A DNA stretch of 42,179 nt, from contig JAPPHZ010000024.1 in NCBI GenBank assembly GCA_028820935.1, forward strand, positions 1 through 42,179. The letters are read 5' to 3'. The translations under genes were made by a program, and so were the position numbers. Every line of letters starts with the position of its first letter. Positions within the stretch are counted from its first letter, which is position 1. The notes under the pieces were generated by a model. It was not told the DNA's origin and ran no database searches. It saw nothing but the letters and a program-made list of their open reading frames with translations. Shown one piece after another: positions 35,165-42,101 of this stretch. This DNA is from a bacterium (GTDB lineage: Bacteria > Actinomycetota > Acidimicrobiia > Spongiisociales > Spongiisociaceae).

Positions 35165-36762
35165 GCGGGCACCTCGATCAGGGTCGGACCGTCGGTTGCC
35201 AGGGCAACCTCCACTGCGTCCGCCAGATCGGGGGGCTCGTCCGCGCGCGCCCATGCCGCGCCGTAGGCGGAGGCCAGGGTTGCCAGGTCCGGTACGAGCA
35301 GGTCGGTGGCGAACGGCTCGAACCCTCGTTCCCGCATCAGGCGGCTTATCTCACCGAAGGCCCGGTCGTTCCAGACGACCACCGGAAGCGTCAGCCGGTG
35401 CTGGGCAGCCACCATCAGCTCGGACATGGTGAACATGAACCCGCCGTCCCCGACCAGCGCGGCCACCGCTCTGTCGGGCCGGGCGATCTTGGCGCCGATC
35501 GCGGCGGGCAGCGCGTATCCCAGAGTGGCCAGACCGGACGGGTTCATCCATGTCCGCGGTCCGGGGAGGTCGTAGAAGGGGAAGGCGCCGAATCCGGCCA
35601 CCATCGCCACGTCCAGGGCGAGGGAGGACTCCTCGGGCATAGCCGTCCGCAGGGCTCGGATCCAGGGAAGGTAGGTCCGGCCCATGACCAACGCCTCCTT
35701 CTCGGCCGCGTCGCGGACATGGGCCGCACGGGAAGCACCCACCCGGGGGCTCGAACCCGCCACGGAGTCGAGCATCATCGCCAACGCCGTCCCGGCCTCC
35801 CCCACCACCGCCGCGTCCACCGGGTGGTTGCGGCCGACCTGGTCCGGGTCGATGTCGACCTGTACCAGCTTGCCACCCAGTTGCAGCGGGCCCAGCCAGA
35901 AGTCCGCCGGGCTCAACTCCGTACCCACGGCCAGCACTACGTCACACCCTTCGAGGAAACGCGCCACCGAGCTGTAGACAACCAGCGAAGCCTCCAAAGG
36001 ATGGCCGCCCGGGACCACCCCCTTCCCGTTGAGCGTGGTCGCGATGGGCGCGTCAAGGCGCTCGGCGATCGCCAGCACCTCCTCGACCGCACCTTGAGCG
36101 CCGCCCCCCGCCACGATGGCGGGCGCCGCGGCCGAACCGAGCAGTCGGGAGGCCCTCATAACCGCTTGCCCGTCCGGAGCGGGTGGATCCTCGGCGGGTG
36201 CGGCCGGAATCGGGGCGGAGGTCGCCGCCTCCTGCACGTCTACGGGAATGGCCAGGCACACGGGTCGGGGCCGCTCGGTCCTGAAACGCCGGAACGCGTC
36301 GTGCACGGCCTGCGCCACCTCGTCAGGCGAGAGCACGAGCCGAGGCCGGTCGGTGATGCCCTCCAGGACGCTCTCCTGGGAACGGAGTTCGTGCGAGTGA
36401 CCCCTGCCGCGCCCGATGTCCTCGCTGGGGATGTGGGCGGTGATGCAGAGCACCGGAACGGAGTCGGAGTAGGCCTCGGCGATCGCGGTTGCCGCATTCG
36501 TAACGCCCGGCCCGGTGGTAACGATGCAAACCCCCGGGCGGCCGGTCACCCGGGCGTAACCATCCGCCATGAAGGCTGCCCCCTGCTCATGGGTGGTGGT
36601 GATGTGCGCGATGTCGGTTGCGCTGCCCAGCGCGCGGTAGATCTCGAGCGTGTGGGTGCTCGGAATGCCGAAGACGTGCCGGACACCGTTCACCCGGAGC
36701 GATTCGATCAGTGCATCGGCGCCGGTAATCGCGGACCTCTCCCCGGGGTAGGCTCGGTGCAT
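35155..36762 (-). CDS. ThDP-dependent decarboxylase/lyase-like enzyme
   Basis: This 535-residue ThDP enzyme has Glu59 (TTHEQGAAFMADGYAR), a central domain with LAVGTEL and QVDIDPDQVGRNHP, and the ThDP motif from GDGGFMF to WNDRAFG. It has the same architecture as the enzyme at 19197, and its N-terminal GIPSTHTLEIY corresponds to GIPASYTVEIY there, marking the two as paralogues distinct from the 600-residue enzyme at 15294. The ATG follows AGGAGAAGG at good spacing. It heads an operon with the PLP enzyme and SDR. Its start codon overlaps that of the divergent amidohydrolase gene. Confidence 0.82.
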   Translation of the reverse strand: MHRAYPGERSAITGADALIESLRVNGVRHVFGIPSTHTLEIYRALGSATDIAHITTTHEQGAAFMADGYARVTGRPGVCIVTTGPGVTNAATAIAEAYSDSVPVLCITAHIPSEDIGRGRGHSHELRSQESVLEGITDRPRLVLSPDEVAQAVHDAFRRFRTERPRPVCLAIPVDVQEAATSAPIPAAPAEDPPAPDGQAVMRASRLLGSAAAPAIVAGGGAQGAVEEVLAIAERLDAPIATTLNGKGVVPGGHPLEASLVVYSSVARFLEGCDVVLAVGTELSPADFWLGPLQLGGKLVQVDIDPDQVGRNHPVDAAVVGEAGTALAMMLDSVAGSSPRVGASRAAHVRDAAEKEALVMGRTYLPWIRALRTAMPEESSLALDVAMVAGFGAFPFYDLPGPRTWMNPSGLATLGYALPAAIGAKIARPDRAVAALVGDGGFMFTMSELMVAAQHRLTLPVVVWNDRAFGEISRLMRERGFEPFATDLLVPDLATLASAYGAAWARADEPPDLADAVEVALATDGPTLIEVPAWS

Positions 36763-36795
36763 GGTCGACCTTCTCCTGCGAAATGCGATGATCTA
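36749..36795. promoter_or_regulatory. Interleaved divergent promoters
   Basis: Plus-strand TAGGCT (36749-36754) ends 6 nt before ATG 36761, giving a leaderless transcript; this box lies inside the first codons of the minus gene. Minus-strand TAGATC (36795-36790), with AGGAGAAGG before ATG 36762, lies inside the first codons of the plus gene. Each promoter is therefore embedded in the other gene. Confidence 0.45.
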
Positions 36796-38347
36796 CCCCG
36801 GCGACGCCGAGCCCCGGCCGGGAGATGTCGCAATCGACAACGGCGTCATGGTAGCGGTGGGACCAGGCCTCCAGCACGAAGCGGCCCGGACCATCGACCT
36901 CGGGGGACTGTCCCTGGCGCCCGGGTTCGTGGACATGCACGCCCACAGCGCTCTGCGTACCTTCGAGGATCCGATCCTCACGCCGAAGCTTCTCCAGGGC
37001 TTCACGACGGAGCTGATCAACCCTGACGGGATGGGTCCGGCGCCCGTAACGGACAAGGGTCTGGCCGATCGGATGACACAGCTGGCTCTGTCGGAAGGTC
37101 GAGGCCCTGCCGAGTGGCCCTGGCGATCCATCGGCCAGTACCTGGACGCCCTGGACGGTACGCGTCCCGCCATCACCCTGTGCCCGTTCGTGCCTCATGG
37201 TGCCGTGCGTGACGCCGTGTTGGGGGGTGCCCAGCGGGCACCCGGCGCCGACGAGCTGCGTGCCATGCGGCGCCAGGTGGCGGACGGCATGGAGGCGGGC
37301 GCGTGGGGAATCTCTTTCGGCCTCGTGTACACGCCGGGCGCGTACGCGGACCGCGACGAGGTCGTGGCCGTCGCCACCGAGGCGGGCCGGTTCGGCGGGC
37401 TGACATCCGTCCACATGCGGGGCGAGAGCCACAACCTGCTGGAGGCGGTCGAGGAGATGATCGACGTGTCACGGCGGAGTGGCGCGCCCCTTCACCTCTC
37501 CCACCTGAAGGTGCTGGGGCATCGCAACACCTGGAAGCTGGAGCCGCTGGTCGAAATGATCGACAGGGCGCCGGCGGACGGGGTCGACATCACCTTCGAC
37601 CAGTACCCGTACGGCGCCGGTGTGACCCTGCTGTCTGCCCTGCTACCCCCGTGGGCACATGACGGGGGCGTCAAGCAGATGACAGCTCGGCTGCGGGACG
37701 GCCCGACGGTGGACCGTCTGCTCGAGGCGCTCGGAGACCCGGACGCGGGCCCGGAGAGCTTCTACTACCAGTGCGGCCCGGAGGGAATCGTCGTGATCGA
37801 CTGCGGGCCCGACGGTCCCGGCGACGCAATGGGGCGCACGCTTGCCGAGATCGCCTCCGCCCGACGGGTCGAGCCCGAACGGGTGGTCATCGACCTCTTG
37901 CTGGAAACTCGGATGAGCGCTCTGGTCATCCTCCATTACGCCGACGAATCCGTCGTCAAGGCCATCGCCCGGCACCCGGCCATGCTGGTGGGTAGCGACG
38001 CGGTCTTCGCCGCCACCCCCCACCCGAGGCTGTGGGGCACCGCACCCCGGTTCCTGGGCGGTTACGCCATCAGGGATGGCGTCGTCACAGTACGCGAAGC
38101 CATCGCCCGGCTCTCGTTCCGGGCAGCACGGCGGGTCGGGCTGGACGACCGAGGTGAGATCGCACCGGGACAGCGAGCCGACCTGGTTGCCTTCGACCCC
38201 GACAGCGTGATCGACCGGGCGACCTACGACCAGCCCGAGCTCTCACCCTCCGGGATCGACTGGATAATCGTCGGCGGCGCGGTCGCGGTAGACCCGAACG
38301 GACCTACCGGAGAACGCCGGGGCCAGATCGCCCGTAAGAACGGCTAA
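36761..38347 (+). CDS. N-acyl-D-amino-acid deacylase-like amidohydrolase
   Basis: This 528-residue metal-dependent amidohydrolase belongs to the D-aminoacylase group. It has an N-terminal beta-sandwich strand region, His60-x-His62 (GFVDMHAHS), His218 (VHMRGES), His248 and Lys250 (LSHLK), DQYPYGAG, and a late Asp413 (GSDAVF), followed by the closing beta-sandwich with GEIAPGQRADLVAFD. Family members remove acyl groups from N-acyl-D-amino acids or act on related amides and cyclic ureides; the substrate is unknown. The ATG directly follows a -10 box (leaderless). It is divergent from the ThDP operon and is the last gene before the region changes character. Confidence 0.85.
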   Translation: MVDLLLRNAMIYPGDAEPRPGDVAIDNGVMVAVGPGLQHEAARTIDLGGLSLAPGFVDMHAHSALRTFEDPILTPKLLQGFTTELINPDGMGPAPVTDKGLADRMTQLALSEGRGPAEWPWRSIGQYLDALDGTRPAITLCPFVPHGAVRDAVLGGAQRAPGADELRAMRRQVADGMEAGAWGISFGLVYTPGAYADRDEVVAVATEAGRFGGLTSVHMRGESHNLLEAVEEMIDVSRRSGAPLHLSHLKVLGHRNTWKLEPLVEMIDRAPADGVDITFDQYPYGAGVTLLSALLPPWAHDGGVKQMTARLRDGPTVDRLLEALGDPDAGPESFYYQCGPEGIVVIDCGPDGPGDAMGRTLAEIASARRVEPERVVIDLLLETRMSALVILHYADESVVKAIARHPAMLVGSDAVFAATPHPRLWGTAPRFLGGYAIRDGVVTVREAIARLSFRAARRVGLDDRGEIAPGQRADLVAFDPDSVIDRATYDQPELSPSGIDWIIVGGAVAVDPNGPTGERRGQIARKNG

Positions 38348-38427
38348 CCGGATGGCCCGGCTCCGCCGCAAGTCCGCATCGAACTGGCACAGCCGGATCT
38401 CACAGGTAGCACATCGACTGTCCAAAG

Positions 38428-39006
38428 ATGATTGACTCGCAAGGCTCTGACGCTGAAAGCCTTCCTCGGAATAACGACCGCCTTGTCCTGGTCGGTACTA
38501 CGGGCGCGGGCAAGACAACGATGGCAAAGACGATTGCTCAAGTGCTCGGCATGGATCACATCGAGTTCGACGCCATTCGCCATGGGCCGGATTGGACGGA
38601 GACACCGGACGATGTCTTCAGAGAACGGTTACGGCAACAGCTGCAGGGCGACAGGTGGGTCGGAGACGGAAACTACAGCCTCGCACGGGATGTAGTTTGG
38701 CCCAACGCAACCGTGTTGATATGGCTGGACTACCCGATACGCGTGGTCCTGTGGAGGTTGTTTTGGAGGACTATGCGTCGTGGAGTCCTTCGGGAAGAGC
38801 TATGGCACGGCAATAGGGAACAGATATGGCGGCACTTTCTCAGCCGCCAGTCGTTATTCCTCTGGGCATTACAGACCCACTGGCGGCGACGCCGTTCGAT
38901 ACCAGCGGCCTTGGCCCATCCAGACCATGCTCACCTGGACCTGGTCCACCTGCGCTCGCGAAAAGCTGCCAACGAGTGGCTCCTGACTCTGACGCAAGGG
39001 CAATGA
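38428..39006 (+). CDS. P-loop NTPase, adenylate-kinase/FlaR-like
   Basis: This 192-residue P-loop NTPase has Walker A GTTGAGKTT (23-31), a region HIEFDAIRHGPDW and the block WVGDGNYSLARDVVWPNATVLIWLDYP. These match the adenylate-kinase-related group often annotated as DNA topology modulation protein FlaR; the real substrate is not established. The basic patch WRRRRS and other Arg/Trp-rich stretches (about residues 100-155) are typical. No clear ribosome site precedes the ATG. GC content and codon use are lower than in the genes to its left, marking the start of the accessory segment. Confidence 0.8.
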   Translation: MIDSQGSDAESLPRNNDRLVLVGTTGAGKTTMAKTIAQVLGMDHIEFDAIRHGPDWTETPDDVFRERLRQQLQGDRWVGDGNYSLARDVVWPNATVLIWLDYPIRVVLWRLFWRTMRRGVLREELWHGNREQIWRHFLSRQSLFLWALQTHWRRRRSIPAALAHPDHAHLDLVHLRSRKAANEWLLTLTQGQ

Positions 39007-39161
39007 AGGCAAGAGGATGGCCCCTGTGCGGTAACGCCAAATTCGCTCCTCCATCCCCCGCATGGTCACCATGTAGGCCGATACGGTGAATGGCTGTCCG
39101 CCAGCGATATCCCAGCGTTACCACCCAAGGCGTACGGATGCCGGATACGGCACGAAGTGGC

Positions 39162-39180
39162 TATAATTTTGGGGATTATA
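39162..39180. repeat. AT-rich inverted repeat upstream of the transposase
   Basis: TATAAT and ATTATA form a perfect 6-bp inverted repeat around TTTGGGG. It could be an operator or part of an element end. The same sequence was not found downstream of the transposase. The rest of 39007-39188 shows nothing I can name. Confidence 0.4.
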
Positions 39181-39188
39181 TACCTAAC

Positions 39189-39217
39189 TTGACAAAGCCT
39201 TTGGATTCTGCTTAGAT
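39189..39217 (+). promoter_or_regulatory. Transposase promoter
   Basis: TTGACA (39189-39194), a perfect -35, is followed after exactly 17 bp by TTAGAT (39212-39217) as -10. The start would be near 39224, about 25 nt before the ATG. This classical form differs from the -35-less promoters of the catabolic genes. Confidence 0.6.
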
Positions 39218-39248
39218 AACAGCATACAGCAGACCAGGACGGCGGACG

Positions 39249-40247
39249 ATGACAACCAAGACCACACAGAGCGCACCCGGACGGGCAGACCGGAAGGGCA
39301 TCTCGGTTCTCGAACTGTTCGACATGTTCCCCACCGAGCAGGCTGCCCGTGACTGGTTCGAGTCGATCCGCTGGCCCAACGGCGTAGACGCGTGCCCACG
39401 GTGCGGAACTGTCGGTGAGGTATCGCCGGTTACCTCCGGCAAGCCTATGCCCTACCGATGCGGCGCCTGCCGCAAGTACTTCTCCGTTCGTACCGGAACG
39501 GTCATGGAATCTTCCCGCTTGCCGATCCGCAAGTGGGTTATCGCCCTGTACCTGTGCTCAACGAACCTCAAAGGCGTGTCCAGCATGAAACTACACCGCG
39601 ACCTGGACGTGACTCAGAAGACCGCCTGGTTCATGCTCGGGCGTATCCGGGAAGCCTGGGTGGACGCTGCCGACGTGGTGCTGGATGGCACGGTGGAGGT
39701 TGACGAGACCTACATCGGCGGCAAAGAGAAGAATAAGCACCAGTCGAAGCGTCTGAACGCCGGGCGGGGCGCTGTGGGTAAGGCTGTGGTAGTTGGCGGT
39801 CGGTCACGCGACGGGCGGGTCACTGCTGCCGTCGTAGACGACACGACACGGGCCACGCTTCACGGGTTCATCCACGATCACGTACAGGCCGGATCACGAG
39901 TGTTCACCGACGGTGCCGACGCCTACCACGGAGTAGGCGAAGGCCGCGACCTTGACCACGAAGCGGTGAAGCACACGGTCGGTGAGTACGTGCGGGGTGA
40001 GGTTCACACCAACGGCATGGAGTCGTTCTGGTCCATGCTCAAGCGGGGCTACTACGGCACCTACCACAAGATGAGCTTCAAGCACCTACGCCGCTACGTT
40101 GCCGAGTTCGCCGCCCGCCACAACGTGCGGAACTTCGACACGTTGGATCAGATGGCCGCGCTCGCGAAGGGCATGGAAGGGAAGCGGCTCATGTACCGGG
40201 ACCTCATCGCAGGCGAACAGGTGTGCGGACCACGACCAGCCTCCTGA
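39249..40247 (+). CDS. IS1595-family (ISXO2-like) transposase
   Basis: This 332-residue transposase has an N-terminal zinc ribbon with Cys49, Cys52, Cys71 and Cys74, the linker region SSRLPIRKWVIALYL, and an ISXO2-like catalytic domain: Asp152 (VDETYIGG), Asp221 (TDGADAY) and the third site HTNGMESFWSMLKRGYYGTYHKMS-type region with Asn255 and Glu258. Length and motifs are those of an intact enzyme. I could not find terminal inverted repeats or a target duplication in the flanks, so either the ends are diverged or farther out, or the element is no longer mobile. Its own strong promoter suggests that it is expressed. Confidence 0.9.
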   Translation: MTTKTTQSAPGRADRKGISVLELFDMFPTEQAARDWFESIRWPNGVDACPRCGTVGEVSPVTSGKPMPYRCGACRKYFSVRTGTVMESSRLPIRKWVIALYLCSTNLKGVSSMKLHRDLDVTQKTAWFMLGRIREAWVDAADVVLDGTVEVDETYIGGKEKNKHQSKRLNAGRGAVGKAVVVGGRSRDGRVTAAVVDDTTRATLHGFIHDHVQAGSRVFTDGADAYHGVGEGRDLDHEAVKHTVGEYVRGEVHTNGMESFWSMLKRGYYGTYHKMSFKHLRRYVAEFAARHNVRNFDTLDQMAALAKGMEGKRLMYRDLIAGEQVCGPRPAS

Positions 40248-40282
40248 AGTCGCGAAAACCCTGGCCAGAAAGGATTCTCCCG

Positions 40283-40311
40283 TTTGGATATGCATGCACA
40301 GCCTGTATAGT
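40283..40311 (+). promoter_or_regulatory. Promoter of a two-gene unknown unit
   Basis: TTTGGA (40283-40288) and TATAGT (40306-40311) are 17 bp apart. The start would be near 40318, about 30 nt before the ATG at 40347, with GAGAGGAGA in the leader. Confidence 0.5.
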
Positions 40312-40346
40312 CTCGTACACACGCCGGGCGGGAGAGGAGAGTCAGG

Positions 40347-40535
40347 ATGTCCCCGCAGAGCGAGATCGGCATTCTCATGGAGTTCGTAAGCTCCATGATC
40401 TGTCCACTACTAGTTGAGGCTCAGGAGAACGGGCGACAGCTCTCACTAGAGAAGGTACCTGCCTCTGTTCTAGAAGCTGCCCGCGAGATCACGGAACATG
40501 AGATTACGCCGCGCGTCATGGTTGCTACTTCGTGA
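40347..40535 (+). CDS. Small protein of unknown function, first gene of a coupled pair
   Basis: I do not recognise this 62-residue protein. It is acidic and probably helical, with a hydrophobic stretch near residues 9-22 (LMEFVSSMICPLL). It has its own promoter and a strong ribosome site, GAGAGGAGA, before the ATG. The stop overlaps the GTG of the next gene (GTGA), so the two are translated as a unit. GC content is clearly lower than in the catabolic genes. A small coupled pair could be a toxin-antitoxin or a regulator pair, but no motif supports either. Confidence 0.6.
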   Translation: MSPQSEIGILMEFVSSMICPLLVEAQENGRQLSLEKVPASVLEAAREITEHEITPRVMVATS

Positions 40536-40828
40536 ACCGCGAGGACCCTTCGAATCTCCCTGAAATCCCCTTTGACATAGCAAGCCGAGCGACCTATGTG
40601 TTTGGCCACCTTCATCATCTAGCTGGCATCTACGACGGCGACTGGAATGCTAGAGAGCACCCAAAATCGGTCACACTCGCTGTTCGAGAGATACAAGAGT
40701 GGTTGGCGTACCGTCAAGGTCTTGCCCTGGCCATCTACACACAGTCGTTCACGGTAGAGATCACACGAGATACGTTCGGGGTTGCCAAAGGATTACCTAT
40801 GGAAACCGTCGATCTAGGAGGCGACTAG
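40532..40828 (+). CDS. Protein of unknown function, second gene of a coupled pair
   Basis: I do not recognise this 98-residue protein. It contains several His residues near residues 26-29 (GHLHHL), aromatic residues and mixed helix/strand character, with no signal peptide or membrane segment. It begins at a GTG that overlaps the stop of the upstream small gene and has no separate ribosome site, so its synthesis depends on translation of the first gene. Composition matches its partner and not the GC-rich genes to the left. Confidence 0.55.
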   Translation: MNREDPSNLPEIPFDIASRATYVFGHLHHLAGIYDGDWNAREHPKSVTLAVREIQEWLAYRQGLALAIYTQSFTVEITRDTFGVAKGLPMETVDLGGD

Positions 40829-40905
40829 GGCCTCGGCGGGCGAACAAGCGTGCGGACACCGACCCCCTTTAGCGGCGATCCCCAGATGATTTGAAGGGTT
40901 TAGGT

Positions 40906-41316
40906 TCAGACGGAGAAGGTGAAGCGGCCCGCGAAGTCCATCGTTAGTACCCCCTTACAGAGGATGTCTCGACCGATCAGCACGTCGTAATGAGGGGAGC
41001 CAGCCTCAAAGGAAGCCGCCCGGTGGTCCGGGATTCCGATGTGCTGTGTTCCGAACTGCAGCAAGAGATCAACGAGGTATTGGTTAACGGCGTCGGAACC
41101 GGTAGCTCCTACCATTGGTACCTTGCCGGTTGACTGCAAGTCTAGGAAGTCCGCAACCTTGTTAGAGATGCAGGTCACGTCGGCGCCGGTGTCGACGAGG
41201 CCTGAGAACACTCTGGCTTCACCTTCCGACTGCTGCTCGAACGTCCCGCCAGGTAGGACAGCCACTTGGAGCAGGATACCTACGGTCGGGTCGTACTCGC
41301 CGCTAAGACACGGCAT
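40906..41316 (-). CDS. Retropepsin-like aspartic protease
   Basis: This single-domain aspartic protease of 136 residues has the active-site motif VDTGADVTCIS (Asp42-Thr-Gly-Ala) and, near the C-terminus, the hydrophobic-hydrophobic-Gly motif DVLIGRDIL (111-119), both features of retroviral-type pepsins. Half-size enzymes of this kind must dimerise to make an active site. No signal peptide, transmembrane helix, reverse transcriptase or integrase is nearby, so it is a cellular bacterial protein and not part of a retroelement. It overlaps the preceding 84-residue gene by 14 nt and is the last gene of the operon. The substrate is unknown. Confidence 0.8.
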   Translation of the reverse strand: MPCLSGEYDPTVGILLQVAVLPGGTFEQQSEGEARVFSGLVDTGADVTCISNKVADFLDLQSTGKVPMVGATGSDAVNQYLVDLLLQFGTQHIGIPDHRAASFEAGSPHYDVLIGRDILCKGVLTMDFAGRFTFSV

Positions 41317-41557
41317 GGGAGAACCACCCTAGATCCACAGGACGAGCGGTGATCTCCTGTACCGAGAAACAGGTCTCTGGATAGAGCTTGACCCCAGCCA
41401 GATGAGCATCCCGCACAGTGTCAAACACGGCGGTGAGGGTGCCGTCGTGAAGGAGCGCCCACTTGTTAGCGTGAGTCGCATTCAGGCTGGGGAGCAAAGC
41501 TTTGAAAGCCTCATAGTTGCGGTCCACTTCCGCCTGGGCTGCTTGCTGAGCTGCCAT
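41303..41557 (-). CDS. 84-residue partner protein of the retropepsin-like protease
   Basis: This small cytoplasmic protein begins with an Ala/Gln-rich helix and contains NYEAFKALLPSLN, WALLHDGTLTAVFDT, DAHLAGVKLY and a C-terminal FSVQEI...PVDLGWFSHAV block. From memory, similar short proteins with this ending occur in many bacteria beside retropepsin-like genes, but their function is not known to me. The ATG at 41557 has AGGGGA in front; the longer frame back to 41839 is not used because a separate small gene lies there. The C-terminus overlaps the protease start, which suggests complex formation or use as substrate or regulator (inference). Confidence 0.75.
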   Translation of the reverse strand: MAAQQAAQAEVDRNYEAFKALLPSLNATHANKWALLHDGTLTAVFDTVRDAHLAGVKLYPETCFSVQEITARPVDLGWFSHAVS

Positions 41558-41558
41558 T

Positions 41559-41717
41559 CTAAGCTTCCCCTCTAGGCCCAAGGAACTTCTCCGTCTGATC
41601 GGCTTGAATGAACATGGCGCGGGCGAGGTCCTGTGGGCTCCGCGGTTCCCGTACCTGCTCAAGACGCCGTTTCGCGCGTTTGGTGGTCTTGCGGGTGTGT
41701 TTCTGGCGCGTGTCCAT
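41559..41717 (-). CDS. 52-residue basic protein, first gene of the retropepsin operon
   Basis: This very short gene encodes 52 residues. The N-terminal half is strongly basic (RQKHTRKTTKRAKRRLEQVR), and the rest contains PQDLARAMFIQADQTEKFLG. A strong ribosome site, AGGGGAGAAGG, precedes the ATG, and the TAG lies 1 nt before the ATG of the 84-residue protein, so it is clearly within the operon. I do not recognise a family. A basic N-terminus could bind nucleic acid or be processed by the neighbouring protease, but both are guesses. Confidence 0.6.
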   Translation of the reverse strand: MDTRQKHTRKTTKRAKRRLEQVREPRSPQDLARAMFIQADQTEKFLGPRGEA

Positions 41718-41745
41718 GTCGCCTTCTCCCCTTCCCTGGTGCCGA

Positions 41746-41751
41746 ATGATA
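41746..41751 (-). promoter_or_regulatory. Candidate -10 box of the retropepsin operon
   Basis: TATCAT on the minus strand would start a transcript near 41739, about 22 nt before the first ATG. No -35 is evident. The upstream 103-residue gene could instead supply read-through across the 72-nt gap. Confidence 0.35.
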
Positions 41752-41789
41752 CAGATACTACTCGCGGGCCGCTCCGTAGCCAGTCGAGT

Positions 41790-42101
41790 TCATCCGCAGT
41801 CGAACCACGCCGGTGCGTCCTCCTCACAAACTGTCGCAAGCTCGGCCCTAGACCGCCTCAGGTCGGCCACAGGCGACACGACCTGATCCAACATGTCCTC
41901 GGGCGCGAGATGCCCGCACTCGTCTATCCAGTTCTCCGCCTTCAGCAGGGTCACGTCCATGTTGCTCACGTAGACCAGGTAGTCCGCTTGTGCTGCCTCC
42001 CAGCCTTCGAGCAACAGGAGCAGCATGTATTGGGTTTGCGCTTCGAGTTCGAACATGAGATCGGCAGTGTCATAGGCTTCTGCTACACACCAAGCGGACA
42101 C
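41790..42101 (-). CDS. Hypothetical protein upstream of the retropepsin operon
   Basis: I do not recognise this acidic protein of about 103 residues with predicted helices (MFELEAQTQYMLLLLLEGW, AENWIDECGH, PVADLRRSRAELATV). Third codon positions are GC-rich in this frame and the composition is protein-like, so it is probably real. The start is uncertain: GTG 42101 has no well-placed ribosome site, and the N-terminus could lie farther upstream beyond the frame's available starts. It may be the first gene of the same operon. Confidence 0.5.
   Translation of the reverse strand: MSAWCVAEAYDTADLMFELEAQTQYMLLLLLEGWEAAQADYLVYVSNMDVTLLKAENWIDECGHLAPEDMLDQVVSPVADLRRSRAELATVCEEDAPAWFDCG

Noticed and set aside
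39199-40280. GGATTCT direct repeats on both sides of the transposase as a target duplication
   Set aside because: Only 7 bp match, the adjoining sequences show no inverted repeats, and the left copy lies between the -35 and -10 boxes of the transposase promoter.
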